A stretch of DNA of 7,327 nt from an uncultured Clostridium sp. (GTDB lineage: Bacteria > Bacillota > Clostridia > Peptostreptococcales > Peptostreptococcaceae). The stretch spans positions 1-7,327 of the forward strand of contig URRU01000084.1 in NCBI GenBank assembly GCA_900550335.1. Reading direction: 5' to 3'. Of the stretch, positions 1 through 5,791 are shown in pieces; within the stretch, counting starts at the first letter, position 1; every line of letters starts with the position of its first letter. Below the pieces are notes generated by a model. That model had not been told where the DNA came from and ran no database searches. It was given only the letters and a program-made list of their open reading frames with translations. Both the position numbers and the translations under genes were made by a program.

Positions 1-33
1 ATGTAATAAATTAAAAAAGAGATTAATTTAATA

Positions 34-42
34 TGATATAAT
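34..42 (+). promoter_or_regulatory. extended -10 promoter of the desulfidase-like gene
   Basis: TG at 34-35, one base, then a perfect TATAAT at 37-42 forms an extended -10 element. No good -35 box is visible at the usual distance; TTAAAA at 11-16 is too far and weak. Extended -10 promoters often do without a -35 box. Transcription would start near position 49, leaving a leader of about 35 bases before the gene at 86. The AT-rich background makes chance matches common, but position and TGn extension favour a real promoter. Confidence 0.5.
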
Positions 43-85
43 TTTTATAAATGAAATATATTATAAATTAGGGGGAATATATAAA

Positions 86-637
86 ATGAAAGATATTATA
101 CTTGTATCTCATTGTATGCTTAACACTTTTTCTAAGGTAGAAAGTTTTGGAGAAGAAGAAGGAAGAGAAGAAGCTAGAAGAAAAGTAATGCAAACAATTA
201 TAGAAAATGGAATTGGGATAATACAGCTTCCATGTCCAGAGCTTATAATGTACGGAACAAAGAGATGGGGACATGTTAAAGACCAGTTTGACACACCTCA
301 CTTTAGAAATGTATGTAGATGTGAATTTGAAGTATATCTACAGCAGCTACAGGAATATATAAACAATGGCTATAATATAATAGGAATACTAGGGATAGAT
401 GGAAGTCCATCTTGTGGTGTAGACCTTACTTGTGTAGGAGATTGGAGAGGAGAAATAGGAAGTAATCCAAATCTTAGACAGACTATAGATAGTATAAAAT
501 ATATGAGAGAAAAAGGTGTACTTATAGACGAAATTTCAAAAGTACTTTCTGAAAATGGAATAGAGTTAGAAATGTTCGGATTCCAGACTGAAACTGCAGA
601 CGATATATGTGAGAGAATAAAAAATTCTATAAAGTAA
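86..637 (+). CDS. TudS-related (DUF523-like) putative desulfidase
   Basis: The 183-residue protein resembles the TudS/DUF523 group, in particular the form known in Clostridioides difficile as the CD3072 family. TudS removes sulfur from thiouracil using a [4Fe-4S] cluster held by three cysteines. The three expected cysteines are visible: Cys10 in VSHCMLN, Cys50 in LPCPEL and Cys110 in GSPSCGV. Between them lies the subgroup-like GTKRWGHVKDQ stretch (57-67). There is no signal peptide or membrane segment, so the protein is cytoplasmic. The start is supported by AGGGGGA at 70-76, nine bases before ATG. It appears to be a single-gene unit; lysC downstream has its own promoter. The family call rests on the cysteine pattern and overall resemblance. 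The substrate of this subgroup is not known to me, and the desulfidase activity is inferred. Confidence 0.8.
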   Translation: MKDIILVSHCMLNTFSKVESFGEEEGREEARRKVMQTIIENGIGIIQLPCPELIMYGTKRWGHVKDQFDTPHFRNVCRCEFEVYLQQLQEYINNGYNIIGILGIDGSPSCGVDLTCVGDWRGEIGSNPNLRQTIDSIKYMREKGVLIDEISKVLSENGIELEMFGFQTETADDICERIKNSIK

Positions 638-650
638 AAAATATTGCTAA

Positions 651-703
651 AAAATTTAAAATTTAGGTGTAATAAATAATTTTTACATAAATTTTAAAAT
701 TTT
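651..703 (+). terminator. AT-only hairpin, possible weak terminator
   Basis: Positions 651-665 can pair with 688-703, about 15 A/T pairs with one bulged A. Inside, TGTAA (668-672) pairs with TTACA (683-687). It lies just after the desulfidase-like gene, where a terminator is expected. It has no GC pairs in the outer stem, and what follows is CAGAAAA rather than a run of T, so a classical factor-independent terminator is doubtful. It could instead be AT-rich DNA upstream of the lysC promoter. Confidence 0.3.
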
Positions 704-714
704 CAGAAAAAAAG

Positions 715-745
715 TTGCAATATTGGAAATAATATGTTTTAATAT
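715..745 (+). promoter_or_regulatory. putative promoter of the lysC-lysA operon
   Basis: TTGCAA at 715-720 is a fair -35 box and TAATAT at 740-745 a fair -10 box, but the 19-base spacer is longer than ideal. TATACT at 743-748 is an alternative -10. The site lies 25-55 bases ahead of the lysine riboswitch, where the promoter must be for the whole aptamer to be transcribed. The general position is safe; the exact hexamers are not. Confidence 0.4.
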
Positions 746-770
746 ACTTATCAAAAAAAACAGAATAATA

Positions 771-938
771 AACCAAGGTAGAGGCGCTATTGTTCAATAG
801 TATCTAAAGGAGTTGGCAGACGTTGAATTTAGAGAAAGGGGATATAGCCGAAGAAAGAATATATGGCGATAATTCTTTCTGGGCCTGTATATAATATATA
901 CTGGACTGTCGCTTTAATAAGTGTTGAGCTACAAGGTT
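771..938 (+). ncRNA. lysine riboswitch (L-box) aptamer
   Basis: The conserved L-box core is readable in order: GGTAGAGGCGC (777-787), AAAGGGGATATAGCCGAAG (835-853), CTGGGCCTGT (880-889) and GGACTGTC (903-910). Five helices can be drawn. P1 pairs AACC and GTAG (771-781) with CTAC and GGTT (929-938). P2 begins with GCTAT 786-790 and ATAGC 844-848. P3 pairs 852-860 with 872-880. P4 pairs GTATAT 887-892 with ATATAC 896-901. P5 pairs CGCTT 910-914 with AAGTG 919-923. The RNA binds lysine and controls the lysC-lysA operon that starts at 1084, which agrees with the known role of this class. Family identification is very secure. Confidence 0.96.
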
Positions 939-972
939 ACTTTGTATGAATACAGCGGTTCAAAGTTTCCTT
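933..972 (+). promoter_or_regulatory. antiterminator of the lysine riboswitch
   Basis: AAGG 933-936 and ACTTTG 939-944 can pair with CAAAGT 961-966 and CCTT 969-972, giving two helices separated by a TT/TT internal loop. This uses the 3' strand of aptamer helix P1 (929-938) and both strands of the terminator stem (956-979). It therefore excludes both. Low lysine: antiterminator forms and lysC is read. High lysine: P1 holds its 3' strand and the terminator folds. The pairing is seen in the sequence; the switching logic follows the known class. Confidence 0.75.
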
Positions 973-990
973 TGAACCGTTTTTTATTTT
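956..990 (+). terminator. lysine riboswitch intrinsic terminator
   Basis: A perfect 10-bp stem, 956-965 with 970-979, closes a four-base loop and is followed at once by six T residues and then ATTTT. This is a strong factor-independent terminator about 94 bases before lysC. It is the OFF state of the riboswitch. Confidence 0.93.
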
Positions 991-1069
991 GAATATTGAA
1001 GTAAAAGGCGATATATTTGGCAAAAGAATAGGGAATTTGCTAAAGGTAAGATTGAGTTTTATTATTCGC
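991..1069 (+). other. untranslated lysC leader after the terminator
   Basis: I see no gene, clear hairpin or second promoter between the riboswitch terminator and the lysC ribosome binding site. It appears to be plain leader that is transcribed only when the terminator is not formed. Confidence 0.5.
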
Positions 1070-1070
1070 A

Positions 1071-1076
1071 AGGAGG
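1071..1076 (+). promoter_or_regulatory. ribosome binding site of lysC
   Basis: A perfect AGGAGG lies seven bases before the ATG at 1084 and fixes the start. It is outside the riboswitch terminator, so lysine control appears to act on transcription rather than on initiation of translation. Confidence 0.85.
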
Positions 1077-1083
1077 TAAAAGA

Positions 1084-2277
1084 ATGAGTGTAGTTGTACA
1101 GAAATACGGTGGAAGCTCTGTTGCCGATACTGATAAAATCAGAACAATAGCAGAGGGAATAATAGAAAGAAAGAAAACAGATCCTAATATAGTAGTAGTA
1201 GTTTCAGCTATGGGAAAAACTACTGATGGATATATAAATATGGCTAAGTCAGTAACAGATAAACCTTGTAAAAGAGAACTAGATGCTCTTTTATCTACTG
1301 GAGAAATGATTTCAGCATCAATGCTTGCCATAACATTAGAATCTTTAGGATGTAAAGCTATAAGCTACAATGCTTACCAGTTAGACATACATACAAGTGG
1401 AAATCATGGAAAATCATTAATAGATGATATAAATGTTGATAGAATACAGGAAAGTTTAGATGAGGGATATGTAGTAGTAGTTACTGGATTCCAGGGAATA
1501 AATGACGAAGGAGATATAACTACTCTAGGAAGAGGAGGCTCTGATACTTCAGCAGTTGCATTAGCAGTTAAATTAAACGGAAAATGTGAAATATACACAG
1601 ATGTAGATGGAGTATACTTCACAGATCCAAGAGCTTATGCAGATGCTAAAAAACTTGATGAAATAGAATATGAAGAAATGCTAGAACTTGCAAGCTTAGG
1701 TGCAAAAGTTATGCATTCAAGAAGTATAGAACTAGCTCAGAAATATGGAGTAGAAGTATATGTAGGACGTACATGTGGAACAGTAAAAGGAACATACATA
1801 AGAGGAGGAAAAAACATGAAATTAGAAGATAAAGTAATAACAGGAATAGCAACAAGTGATGCAGATAGCTCAATAACAATAAAAGAATTAGATATGGACA
1901 ACGTATCAGCTCTATTTGAAGATATAGCAAATAAATCTATAAGCGTGGATATGATAAGCCAGACAGCTCCAATAGATGGAAAATTAAACGTATCATTTAC
2001 TATACCAAAAGATGAAGTAGAAGAATGTATAGAATTAGCTAAAAAATACACTTCAGACGAAAATGTAGCTGTAGACAATGATATAACAAAATTCTCATTA
2101 GTTGGACTTGGAATGAAACACACTGCAGGTGTTGCTTCAAAGGTATTTAGAATATTCAAAGAAAACAACATAAGAGTAAAATTAATAACAACATCAGAAA
2201 TCAGAATAACTTGTGCAATAAATACTTCAGATAAAGAAGTAGCTATACAGAAAATGTGCGAAGAGTTTAATGTATAA
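1084..2277 (+). CDS. lysC: aspartate kinase (aspartokinase), ACT-domain form
   Basis: This enzyme phosphorylates L-aspartate with ATP, the first step of the aspartate pathway to lysine, threonine, methionine and diaminopimelate. The 397-residue length suits a monofunctional aspartokinase (about 400). The amino-acid kinase domain covers about 1-240: KYGGSSVA at 7-14, STGE at 71-74, GFQG at 135-138, GRGGSDTSA at 149-157 and EIYTDVDGVYFTDPR at 169-183. Two C-terminal ACT domains follow, about 264-325 and 336-397, with SVDMISQ (287-293) and ITTSEIRI (368-375) marking the regulatory ligand site. Feedback by lysine is likely, since the gene is under a lysine riboswitch, but could be joint with threonine. 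lysA follows after 30 bases in the same operon. A second start inside the gene is listed separately. Confidence 0.97.
   Translation: MSVVVQKYGGSSVADTDKIRTIAEGIIERKKTDPNIVVVVSAMGKTTDGYINMAKSVTDKPCKRELDALLSTGEMISASMLAITLESLGCKAISYNAYQLDIHTSGNHGKSLIDDINVDRIQESLDEGYVVVVTGFQGINDEGDITTLGRGGSDTSAVALAVKLNGKCEIYTDVDGVYFTDPRAYADAKKLDEIEYEEMLELASLGAKVMHSRSIELAQKYGVEVYVGRTCGTVKGTYIRGGKNMKLEDKVITGIATSDADSSITIKELDMDNVSALFEDIANKSISVDMISQTAPIDGKLNVSFTIPKDEVEECIELAKKYTSDENVAVDNDITKFSLVGLGMKHTAGVASKVFRIFKENNIRVKLITTSEIRITCAINTSDKEVAIQKMCEEFNV
1816..2277 (+). CDS. lysC: internal in-frame start: aspartokinase beta (ACT) subunit
   Basis: Inside lysC, AGGAGG at 1803-1808 sits seven bases before an in-frame ATG at 1816 (Met245), formed by Arg-Gly-Gly-Lys codons AGA GGA GGA AAA. 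The product would be 153 residues: both ACT domains without the kinase domain. Bacillus subtilis lysC is known to make such a beta subunit from an internal start at the matching place, giving an alpha2-beta2 enzyme. The start falls exactly at the linker before the ACT domains, as in that case. The ribosome binding site is as good as that of lysC itself. Translation from here is inferred, not shown. Confidence 0.7.
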   Translation: MKLEDKVITGIATSDADSSITIKELDMDNVSALFEDIANKSISVDMISQTAPIDGKLNVSFTIPKDEVEECIELAKKYTSDENVAVDNDITKFSLVGLGMKHTAGVASKVFRIFKENNIRVKLITTSEIRITCAINTSDKEVAIQKMCEEFNV

Positions 2278-2307
2278 AAGAAATTGAAAGAAAGTAGGGA
2301 ATAGGAT

Positions 2308-3600
2308 ATGAGACTTCATGGGAGTATGGAAATAAAAAATGACGAACTTTATATTGGTGGTGTAAATTGCCTAGATATGGTAAAAGAATACAAAACACCT
2401 CTTTATGTATTTGATGAGCAGCTTATAAGAGATAATTGTAGAGAATACAGAAAATATTTTAAAGCTGAAGAAAATGGAAATAGAGTGGCATATGCAGGTA
2501 AAGCATTTTTACCAGGGTATATGTGCAGACTTATAAAAGAAGAAAAGATGTGTCTTGATGTAGTATCTGGTGGGGAATTATACACAGCTCATAAATCAGG
2601 ATTCCCAATGGAGAACATATTCTTCCATGGAAACAATAAAACAAGAGAAGAAGTTGAGATGGGTGTAGAGTATGGAGTTGGAAAATTCGTAGTTGATAAC
2701 TTCTATGAATTAGATTTATTAGAAGAAATTTGCGAAAGAGAAGATAAAGTACAGGAAATATACTTTAGAATAACTCCAGGTATAGAAGCTCACACTCATG
2801 AGTATATAAAAACAGGACAGATAGACTCAAAATTCGGATTTGCACTTGTAAATGGAGATTTATACAATGCAATCGAAAAGTTAAAAGAGTACAAAAGAAT
2901 TAAATTAGTTGGACTTCATGCACATATAGGTTCTCAGATATTTGAACTTGAACCATTCCTTGATGAAGTAGATGTTATGATGAATCTTGTTAAGGAAATA
3001 AAAGAAAAATATGGAATAGAATTAACAGATGTAGACTTAGGTGGAGGAGTAGGTGTTTATTACACTGAAGAAGATAAACCAAGAGCTATAAAAGATTTCT
3101 GTGAATCTATAATTGAAAGAGCAGAAAAAACTTGTGCTGAGCTAGGTATGGAAGTTCCACACCTTGTTATAGAGCCAGGTAGATCTGTAATAGCAAATGC
3201 AGGAAGTACACTATACACAATAGGATCAATAAAAGAGATTAAGGATGTTAGAGTGTATGTAAGTGTTGATGGAGGTATGACTGATAATATCAGACCATCT
3301 CTATATCATGCTGGATACGAATGTAGTATTGTAAATAAGATGAATGGAGATACAGAAAATAGAGTTACTATTGCTGGAAAGTGTTGCGAAAGTGGAGATA
3401 TATTAATAAATAACGTTGCTATTTCAGAAATAGAAAGTGGCGATATTTTAATAACTACATCAACAGGGGCTTATGGATACTCAATGGCTTCAAACTACAA
3501 TAAAATTCAGAAACCAGCAGTAATAGCTGTAAAAAATGGTGAAATAACACCAGTATGTAAAAGACAAACATTCGAAGATATACTTGCTTTAGAATTATAA
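2308..3600 (+). CDS. lysA: diaminopimelate decarboxylase
   Basis: LysA removes CO2 from meso-diaminopimelate to give lysine, the last step of the pathway, using pyridoxal phosphate. The 430-residue protein matches the fold-type III family throughout. YAGKAF (62-67) carries the PLP lysine, Lys65. HGNNK is at 107-111, HIGSQ at 206-210 and the phosphate-binding GGGVG at 245-249. EPGRS is at 289-293, CESGD (360-364) supplies the active-site cysteine loop from the partner subunit, and GAYGYSM is at 387-393. The N-terminus MRLHGSMEI aligns well with B. subtilis LysA, supporting the ATG at 2308 over the one at 2326. AGTAGGGA at 2293-2300 is a modest ribosome binding site. It is cotranscribed with lysC. 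Its last five codons also form the outer end of a long inverted repeat, which does not seem to have altered the protein end. Confidence 0.97.
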   Translation: MRLHGSMEIKNDELYIGGVNCLDMVKEYKTPLYVFDEQLIRDNCREYRKYFKAEENGNRVAYAGKAFLPGYMCRLIKEEKMCLDVVSGGELYTAHKSGFPMENIFFHGNNKTREEVEMGVEYGVGKFVVDNFYELDLLEEICEREDKVQEIYFRITPGIEAHTHEYIKTGQIDSKFGFALVNGDLYNAIEKLKEYKRIKLVGLHAHIGSQIFELEPFLDEVDVMMNLVKEIKEKYGIELTDVDLGGGVGVYYTEEDKPRAIKDFCESIIERAEKTCAELGMEVPHLVIEPGRSVIANAGSTLYTIGSIKEIKDVRVYVSVDGGMTDNIRPSLYHAGYECSIVNKMNGDTENRVTIAGKCCESGDILINNVAISEIESGDILITTSTGAYGYSMASNYNKIQKPAVIAVKNGEITPVCKRQTFEDILALEL

Positions 3601-3606
3601 AACTTA

Positions 3607-3636
3607 GGGCTGTTGTAAATTGCAACAGCCCTTTTT
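3607..3636 (+). terminator. terminator of the lysC-lysA operon
   Basis: A perfect 9-bp stem, GGGCTGTTG (3607-3615) with CAACAGCCC (3623-3631), closes a seven-base loop and is followed by five T residues. It starts seven bases after the lysA stop codon. It also forms part of the left arm of the long inverted repeat, so readthrough RNA could refold it into the larger hairpin. Confidence 0.92.
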
Positions 3637-3919
3637 AGAATAATCTTTTATGTTTAGTGAATATAGAGTAGTAAAAACATAAGCTTACCAATCCTTTGTT
3701 ATTATGCGAAGCATATGAGATATAGACAAACTTCTCTCCAGGCTTCGACGTGCGTGTAGGTAAACTATTTTTGTTGTAATTAAAACCCACGTCTGCAGAT
3801 TGTCGAGAGAGTTTTGTCTATATGACTCATATGCTACATATTTACATTATTATTGGTAAGCTTTTATTTTTCCTACTCTATATAATACACTAAATTTATA
3901 GAAGATTATGGCTAATAAA

Positions 3920-3958
3920 AGAGGCTTGTTGCAAGTTTACAAGTAGCTCTAATTTTTT
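3920..3958. terminator. diverged inverted copy of the lysA terminator
   Basis: Read on the minus strand, this stretch resembles the lysA terminator, sharing TTGTAAA and TTGCAACA. It is degraded: AGAG 3920-3923 pairs with CTCT 3947-3950 and CTTGT 3925-3929 with ACAAG 3939-3943, with an uneven internal loop. It is followed on the + strand by AATTTTTT and on the minus strand by TCTTTTATT, so it might stop transcription weakly in both directions. Its main interest is as the mirror of 3607-3636. Confidence 0.4.
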
Positions 3959-3971
3959 ATAATTCTGAAGC

Positions 3972-4040
3972 TGCGTACATCGAGAGTAGGAGAATATAGT
4001 TGTATGCTTTGAAGGATGAGATACGGCACAGTTATTTATC
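3972..4040. other. intergenic stretch with nothing recognised
   Basis: Between the end of the inverted repeat and the next promoter I see no gene, strong hairpin or known motif. Alignment of the repeat arms can be pushed a little into 3972-3990, but not convincingly. Confidence 0.4.
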
Positions 4041-4070
4041 TTGTCATTTTTTATTTTTATATGTTAAAAT
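4041..4070 (+). promoter_or_regulatory. promoter of the lipoprotein-rluB unit
   Basis: TTGTCA at 4041-4046 is a good -35 box, followed after 18 bases by TAAAAT at 4065-4070 with TG at 4062-4063, an extended -10. Transcription would start near 4077, leaving a very short leader ahead of AGGAGG (4085-4090) and the ATG at 4098. TATAGT at 4071-4076 is a possible alternative -10. Confidence 0.6.
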
Positions 4071-4097
4071 TATAGTGAATAAGTAGGAGGTAATGCT

Positions 4098-4817
4098 ATG
4101 AAACTTAAAATAAAATTGATTGCACTTAGCATGATAATGGCGCTTAGTTTGACAGCATGTAAGTCTGATGAAGGGTCTGAGCTTTTTAATGAAGGTCAGG
4201 TTGCATTAGAGAAACACGATTATAAAACTGCTATGCAGAAATTTTCAGATGTGCTAGAAGGCGATAGTGAGAATAAGGTCGCTAGAGACATGTATGGTCA
4301 AGCCATGAGAATGATAAGAGTGGAAGATTATGAAAATGATGAAGAATACGAAAAAGCATTAAAAGAAGTAGAAAAGATTCTACGGTTAAAGAATGGTTCG
4401 TCAAAAATAAAGAAAGAAGCAGAACAGAAAAAGTCTGAGTTAGAGAAATTAGTTGAAAATTTAAATGCTGAAAGAGAAGAGAGAAAGCAAAATGCAAAAG
4501 AAGCTGCTAAGAACAATAAAGGTCAGGTAGAGTCTGATGCATTACATTCAAATTCATCTTCAAATATAAATAAGCCAGAAAAACCAACACATAATAATAG
4601 TTCATCAGGTGGAAGCTCATCAAGTGGAAACAGTGGAAGTAGTGGTGGAAGCAGCTCATCAGGTGGAAGTTCATCATCTGGAGGAGGTTCTTCATCAGAT
4701 AATGGTTCATCAAATAGTGGAGGCTCATCAGGCGGAAACACTGGAAATAGCGGTGGAGGCTCATCATCTGGAGGCGGTTCTTCAGATAATGGAGCTTCTG
4801 GAGGAGAAGAGGAATAG
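4098..4817 (+). CDS. TPR-like lipoprotein with Ser/Gly-rich tail
   Basis: The 239-residue protein begins with a lipoprotein signal peptide: Lys-rich start, hydrophobic core at about 6-17 and lipobox LTAC, with Cys21 as the lipidated residue. It should be anchored to the outer face of the membrane. Residues about 27-95 look like a degenerate TPR helix pair (LFNEGQVALEKHDYKTAMQ, then EYEKALKEVEKIL). A charged helix likely to form a coiled coil covers about 103-138. From about 168 to 236 the protein is almost only Ser, Gly and Asn/Asp, ending in EEE. The start is supported by AGGAGG at 4085-4090. rluB follows after 26 bases and is probably cotranscribed. I do not recognise a named family; a role in binding a surface or wall partner would be a guess. 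Confidence 0.85.
   Translation: MKLKIKLIALSMIMALSLTACKSDEGSELFNEGQVALEKHDYKTAMQKFSDVLEGDSENKVARDMYGQAMRMIRVEDYENDEEYEKALKEVEKILRLKNGSSKIKKEAEQKKSELEKLVENLNAEREERKQNAKEAAKNNKGQVESDALHSNSSSNINKPEKPTHNNSSSGGSSSSGNSGSSGGSSSSGGSSSSGGGSSSDNGSSNSGGSSGGNTGNSGGGSSSGGGSSDNGASGGEEE
4599..4805 (+). repeat. imperfect tandem repeat coding the Ser/Gly tail
   Basis: About 207 bases are built from shuffled GGTGGAAGC, TCATCA and GGAGGAGGTTCTTCA-like units. One longer unit, GGAGG(A/C)GGTTCTTCA...GATAATGG, occurs near 4680 and again near 4770. All units keep the reading frame. Such tracts can gain or lose units by slippage, so tail length may differ between strains. It is an outlier in base composition, much richer in G than its surroundings. 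Confidence 0.8.
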
Positions 4818-4843
4818 AATAATAAATTTGGAAAGGATTTAAA

Positions 4844-5560
4844 ATGAGAATAAATAAATATATAGCTTCTTGTGGGGTAGCGTCTAGAAGAAAAGCTGAA
4901 GAACTTATAATTTCTGGAAGGGTTACTATTAATGGAGAGCTAATAACTGAATTATCAACAACAGTAGATGAAACAAAGGATATAGTTGAAGTTGACGGAG
5001 TGCCTATAAATCAGGAAGAGAAGAAGGTGTACATACTTTTAAATAAGCCTGAAGGGTATATAACAACAGTGAAAGATCAGTTTGATAGACCTAGTGTGCT
5101 AGATATATTAAAAGAAGTAGATGAGAGAGTTTATCCTGTAGGTAGACTTGACTACGAGACAAGTGGTTTATTAATTCTTACAAATGATGGAGATTTAACA
5201 TATAAACTAACTCATCCTAAACATGAAGTTGAAAAAACATATCTAGCTATGGTAAATGGTATAATTTCGCCTGAAGAAAAAAGAAGATTTGAAAATGGAT
5301 TACAAATAGAAGATTACACAACTGCAAAAGCAAAATTAAAAATTGTAAAAGCAGATGAAGAAAAAAATTACTCAGTTTGCAAAATAACAATTCATGAGGG
5401 CAGAAATAGACAGGTCAGAAAAATGTGCAAGGCTATAGGACATCCAGTTAGAAATCTTAGAAGAATTCAGATGGGAAGAATAAACATAAGAGGCCTTGAA
5501 GTTGGAGAGTATAGAAATCTAACAGAGGATGAAGTAAAATATTTAAAAAGTGTAAAATAA
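4844..5560 (+). CDS. rluB: rRNA pseudouridine synthase, RsuA/RluB family
   Basis: The enzyme converts a uridine of ribosomal RNA to pseudouridine. An S4 RNA-binding domain opens the protein (about 1-48: MRINKYIASCGVASRRKAEELI...GRVTING). The catalytic domain follows: LLNKPEGYITT at 65-75, GRLDYETSGLL at 100-110 with catalytic Asp103, and HEGRNRQVRKM at 184-194. The 238-residue length is normal for the family. AAAGGA at 4832-4837 supports the ATG at 4844. The gene follows the lipoprotein gene by 26 bases and ends at a strong terminator. Family assignment is firm. Whether the target is the 23S site of RluB or another RsuA/RluE/RluF-type site cannot be told from sequence alone; RluB is the usual reading in clostridia. 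Confidence 0.9.
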   Translation: MRINKYIASCGVASRRKAEELIISGRVTINGELITELSTTVDETKDIVEVDGVPINQEEKKVYILLNKPEGYITTVKDQFDRPSVLDILKEVDERVYPVGRLDYETSGLLILTNDGDLTYKLTHPKHEVEKTYLAMVNGIISPEEKRRFENGLQIEDYTTAKAKLKIVKADEEKNYSVCKITIHEGRNRQVRKMCKAIGHPVRNLRRIQMGRINIRGLEVGEYRNLTEDEVKYLKSVK

Positions 5561-5574
5561 TTATATGATTTATA

Positions 5575-5619
5575 AATGTCGTTGAAGGTAAGTAAAAGTA
5601 TTTTCAACGACATTTTTTT
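5575..5619 (+). terminator. terminator after rluB
   Basis: A perfect 12-bp stem, AATGTCGTTGAA (5575-5586) with TTCAACGACATT (5603-5614), closes a 16-base loop and runs into seven T residues at 5613-5619. It ends the lipoprotein-rluB unit. Confidence 0.92.
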
Positions 5620-5732
5620 ATTTATAAATTTATCAAATATTGTACTTTTGTAAAAATAAAATTTTAGATTAATTGATAAAAACTAAGAAAAGGTTTTTTA
5701 AATTTAAATTTTAAATAAAGTATATTTAACAA

Positions 5733-5761
5733 TTGTATTAAGTATTTAATTTGGTTATAAT
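5733..5761 (+). promoter_or_regulatory. promoter of mnmM
   Basis: TTGTAT at 5733-5738 and a perfect TATAAT at 5756-5761 are separated by 17 bases, the ideal spacing. A second TATAAT overlaps at 5761-5766. The 110 bases upstream are almost purely A and T and could act as an UP element. The start of transcription would be near 5768. Confidence 0.65.
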
Positions 5762-5791
5762 ATAATGTGGAAAAAATAAAAATGAAGTAAT

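Larger units (their letters stand above)
3586..3971. repeat. very long imperfect inverted repeat (about 386 bp)
   Basis: The left arm, 3586 to about 3752, is the reverse complement of the right arm, about 3788-3971, with small gaps. By eye, identity is roughly three quarters to four fifths. Strong matches from outside in: GCTTTAGAATTATAA (3586-3600) with 3957-3971, 14 of 15. The lysA terminator 3607-3631 with 3921-3949. TTTAGTG 3653-3659 with 3888-3894. AAGCTTACCAAT 3681-3692 with 3852-3863, 12 of 12. GCATATGA 3711-3718 with 3827-3834. ATATAGACAAA 3720-3730 with 3813-3823, 11 of 11. GACGTG 3747-3752 with 3788-3793. About 35 unpaired bases lie at the centre. No ORF is present in it. It could be a fold-back duplication of the lysA end, a MITE-like element, or a long structured RNA. 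The repeat itself is certain; its nature is open. Confidence 0.9.

Noticed and set aside
68..301. Minus-strand ORFs within the desulfidase-like gene and elsewhere opposite lysC, lysA and the lipoprotein
   Set aside because: They have no family resemblance, lack ribosome binding sites and are made of low-complexity translations opposite well-supported genes.
3653..3894. 6S RNA or signal recognition particle RNA
   Set aside because: The hairpin shape is suggestive, but I find no conserved SRP domain IV sequence (such as GGAAGCAGC) and no 6S-like central bubble. The pairing also extends into lysA.
3647..3899. TTTAT flanking TTTAGTG...CACTAAA as a target-site duplication of a MITE
   Set aside because: The inverted repeat continues outward well past these points to 3586 and 3971, so these are not the element ends. 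A five-base AT match is expected by chance.
4609..4842. Overlapping + strand frame rich in His, Val and Glu
   Set aside because: It is the frame-shifted reading of the Ser/Gly repeat; no ribosome binding site or domain.
5620..5755. Extra small gene or RNA in the AT-rich gap before mnmM
   Set aside because: No start with a ribosome binding site and no stable structure; only A/T runs, best seen as promoter-upstream DNA.
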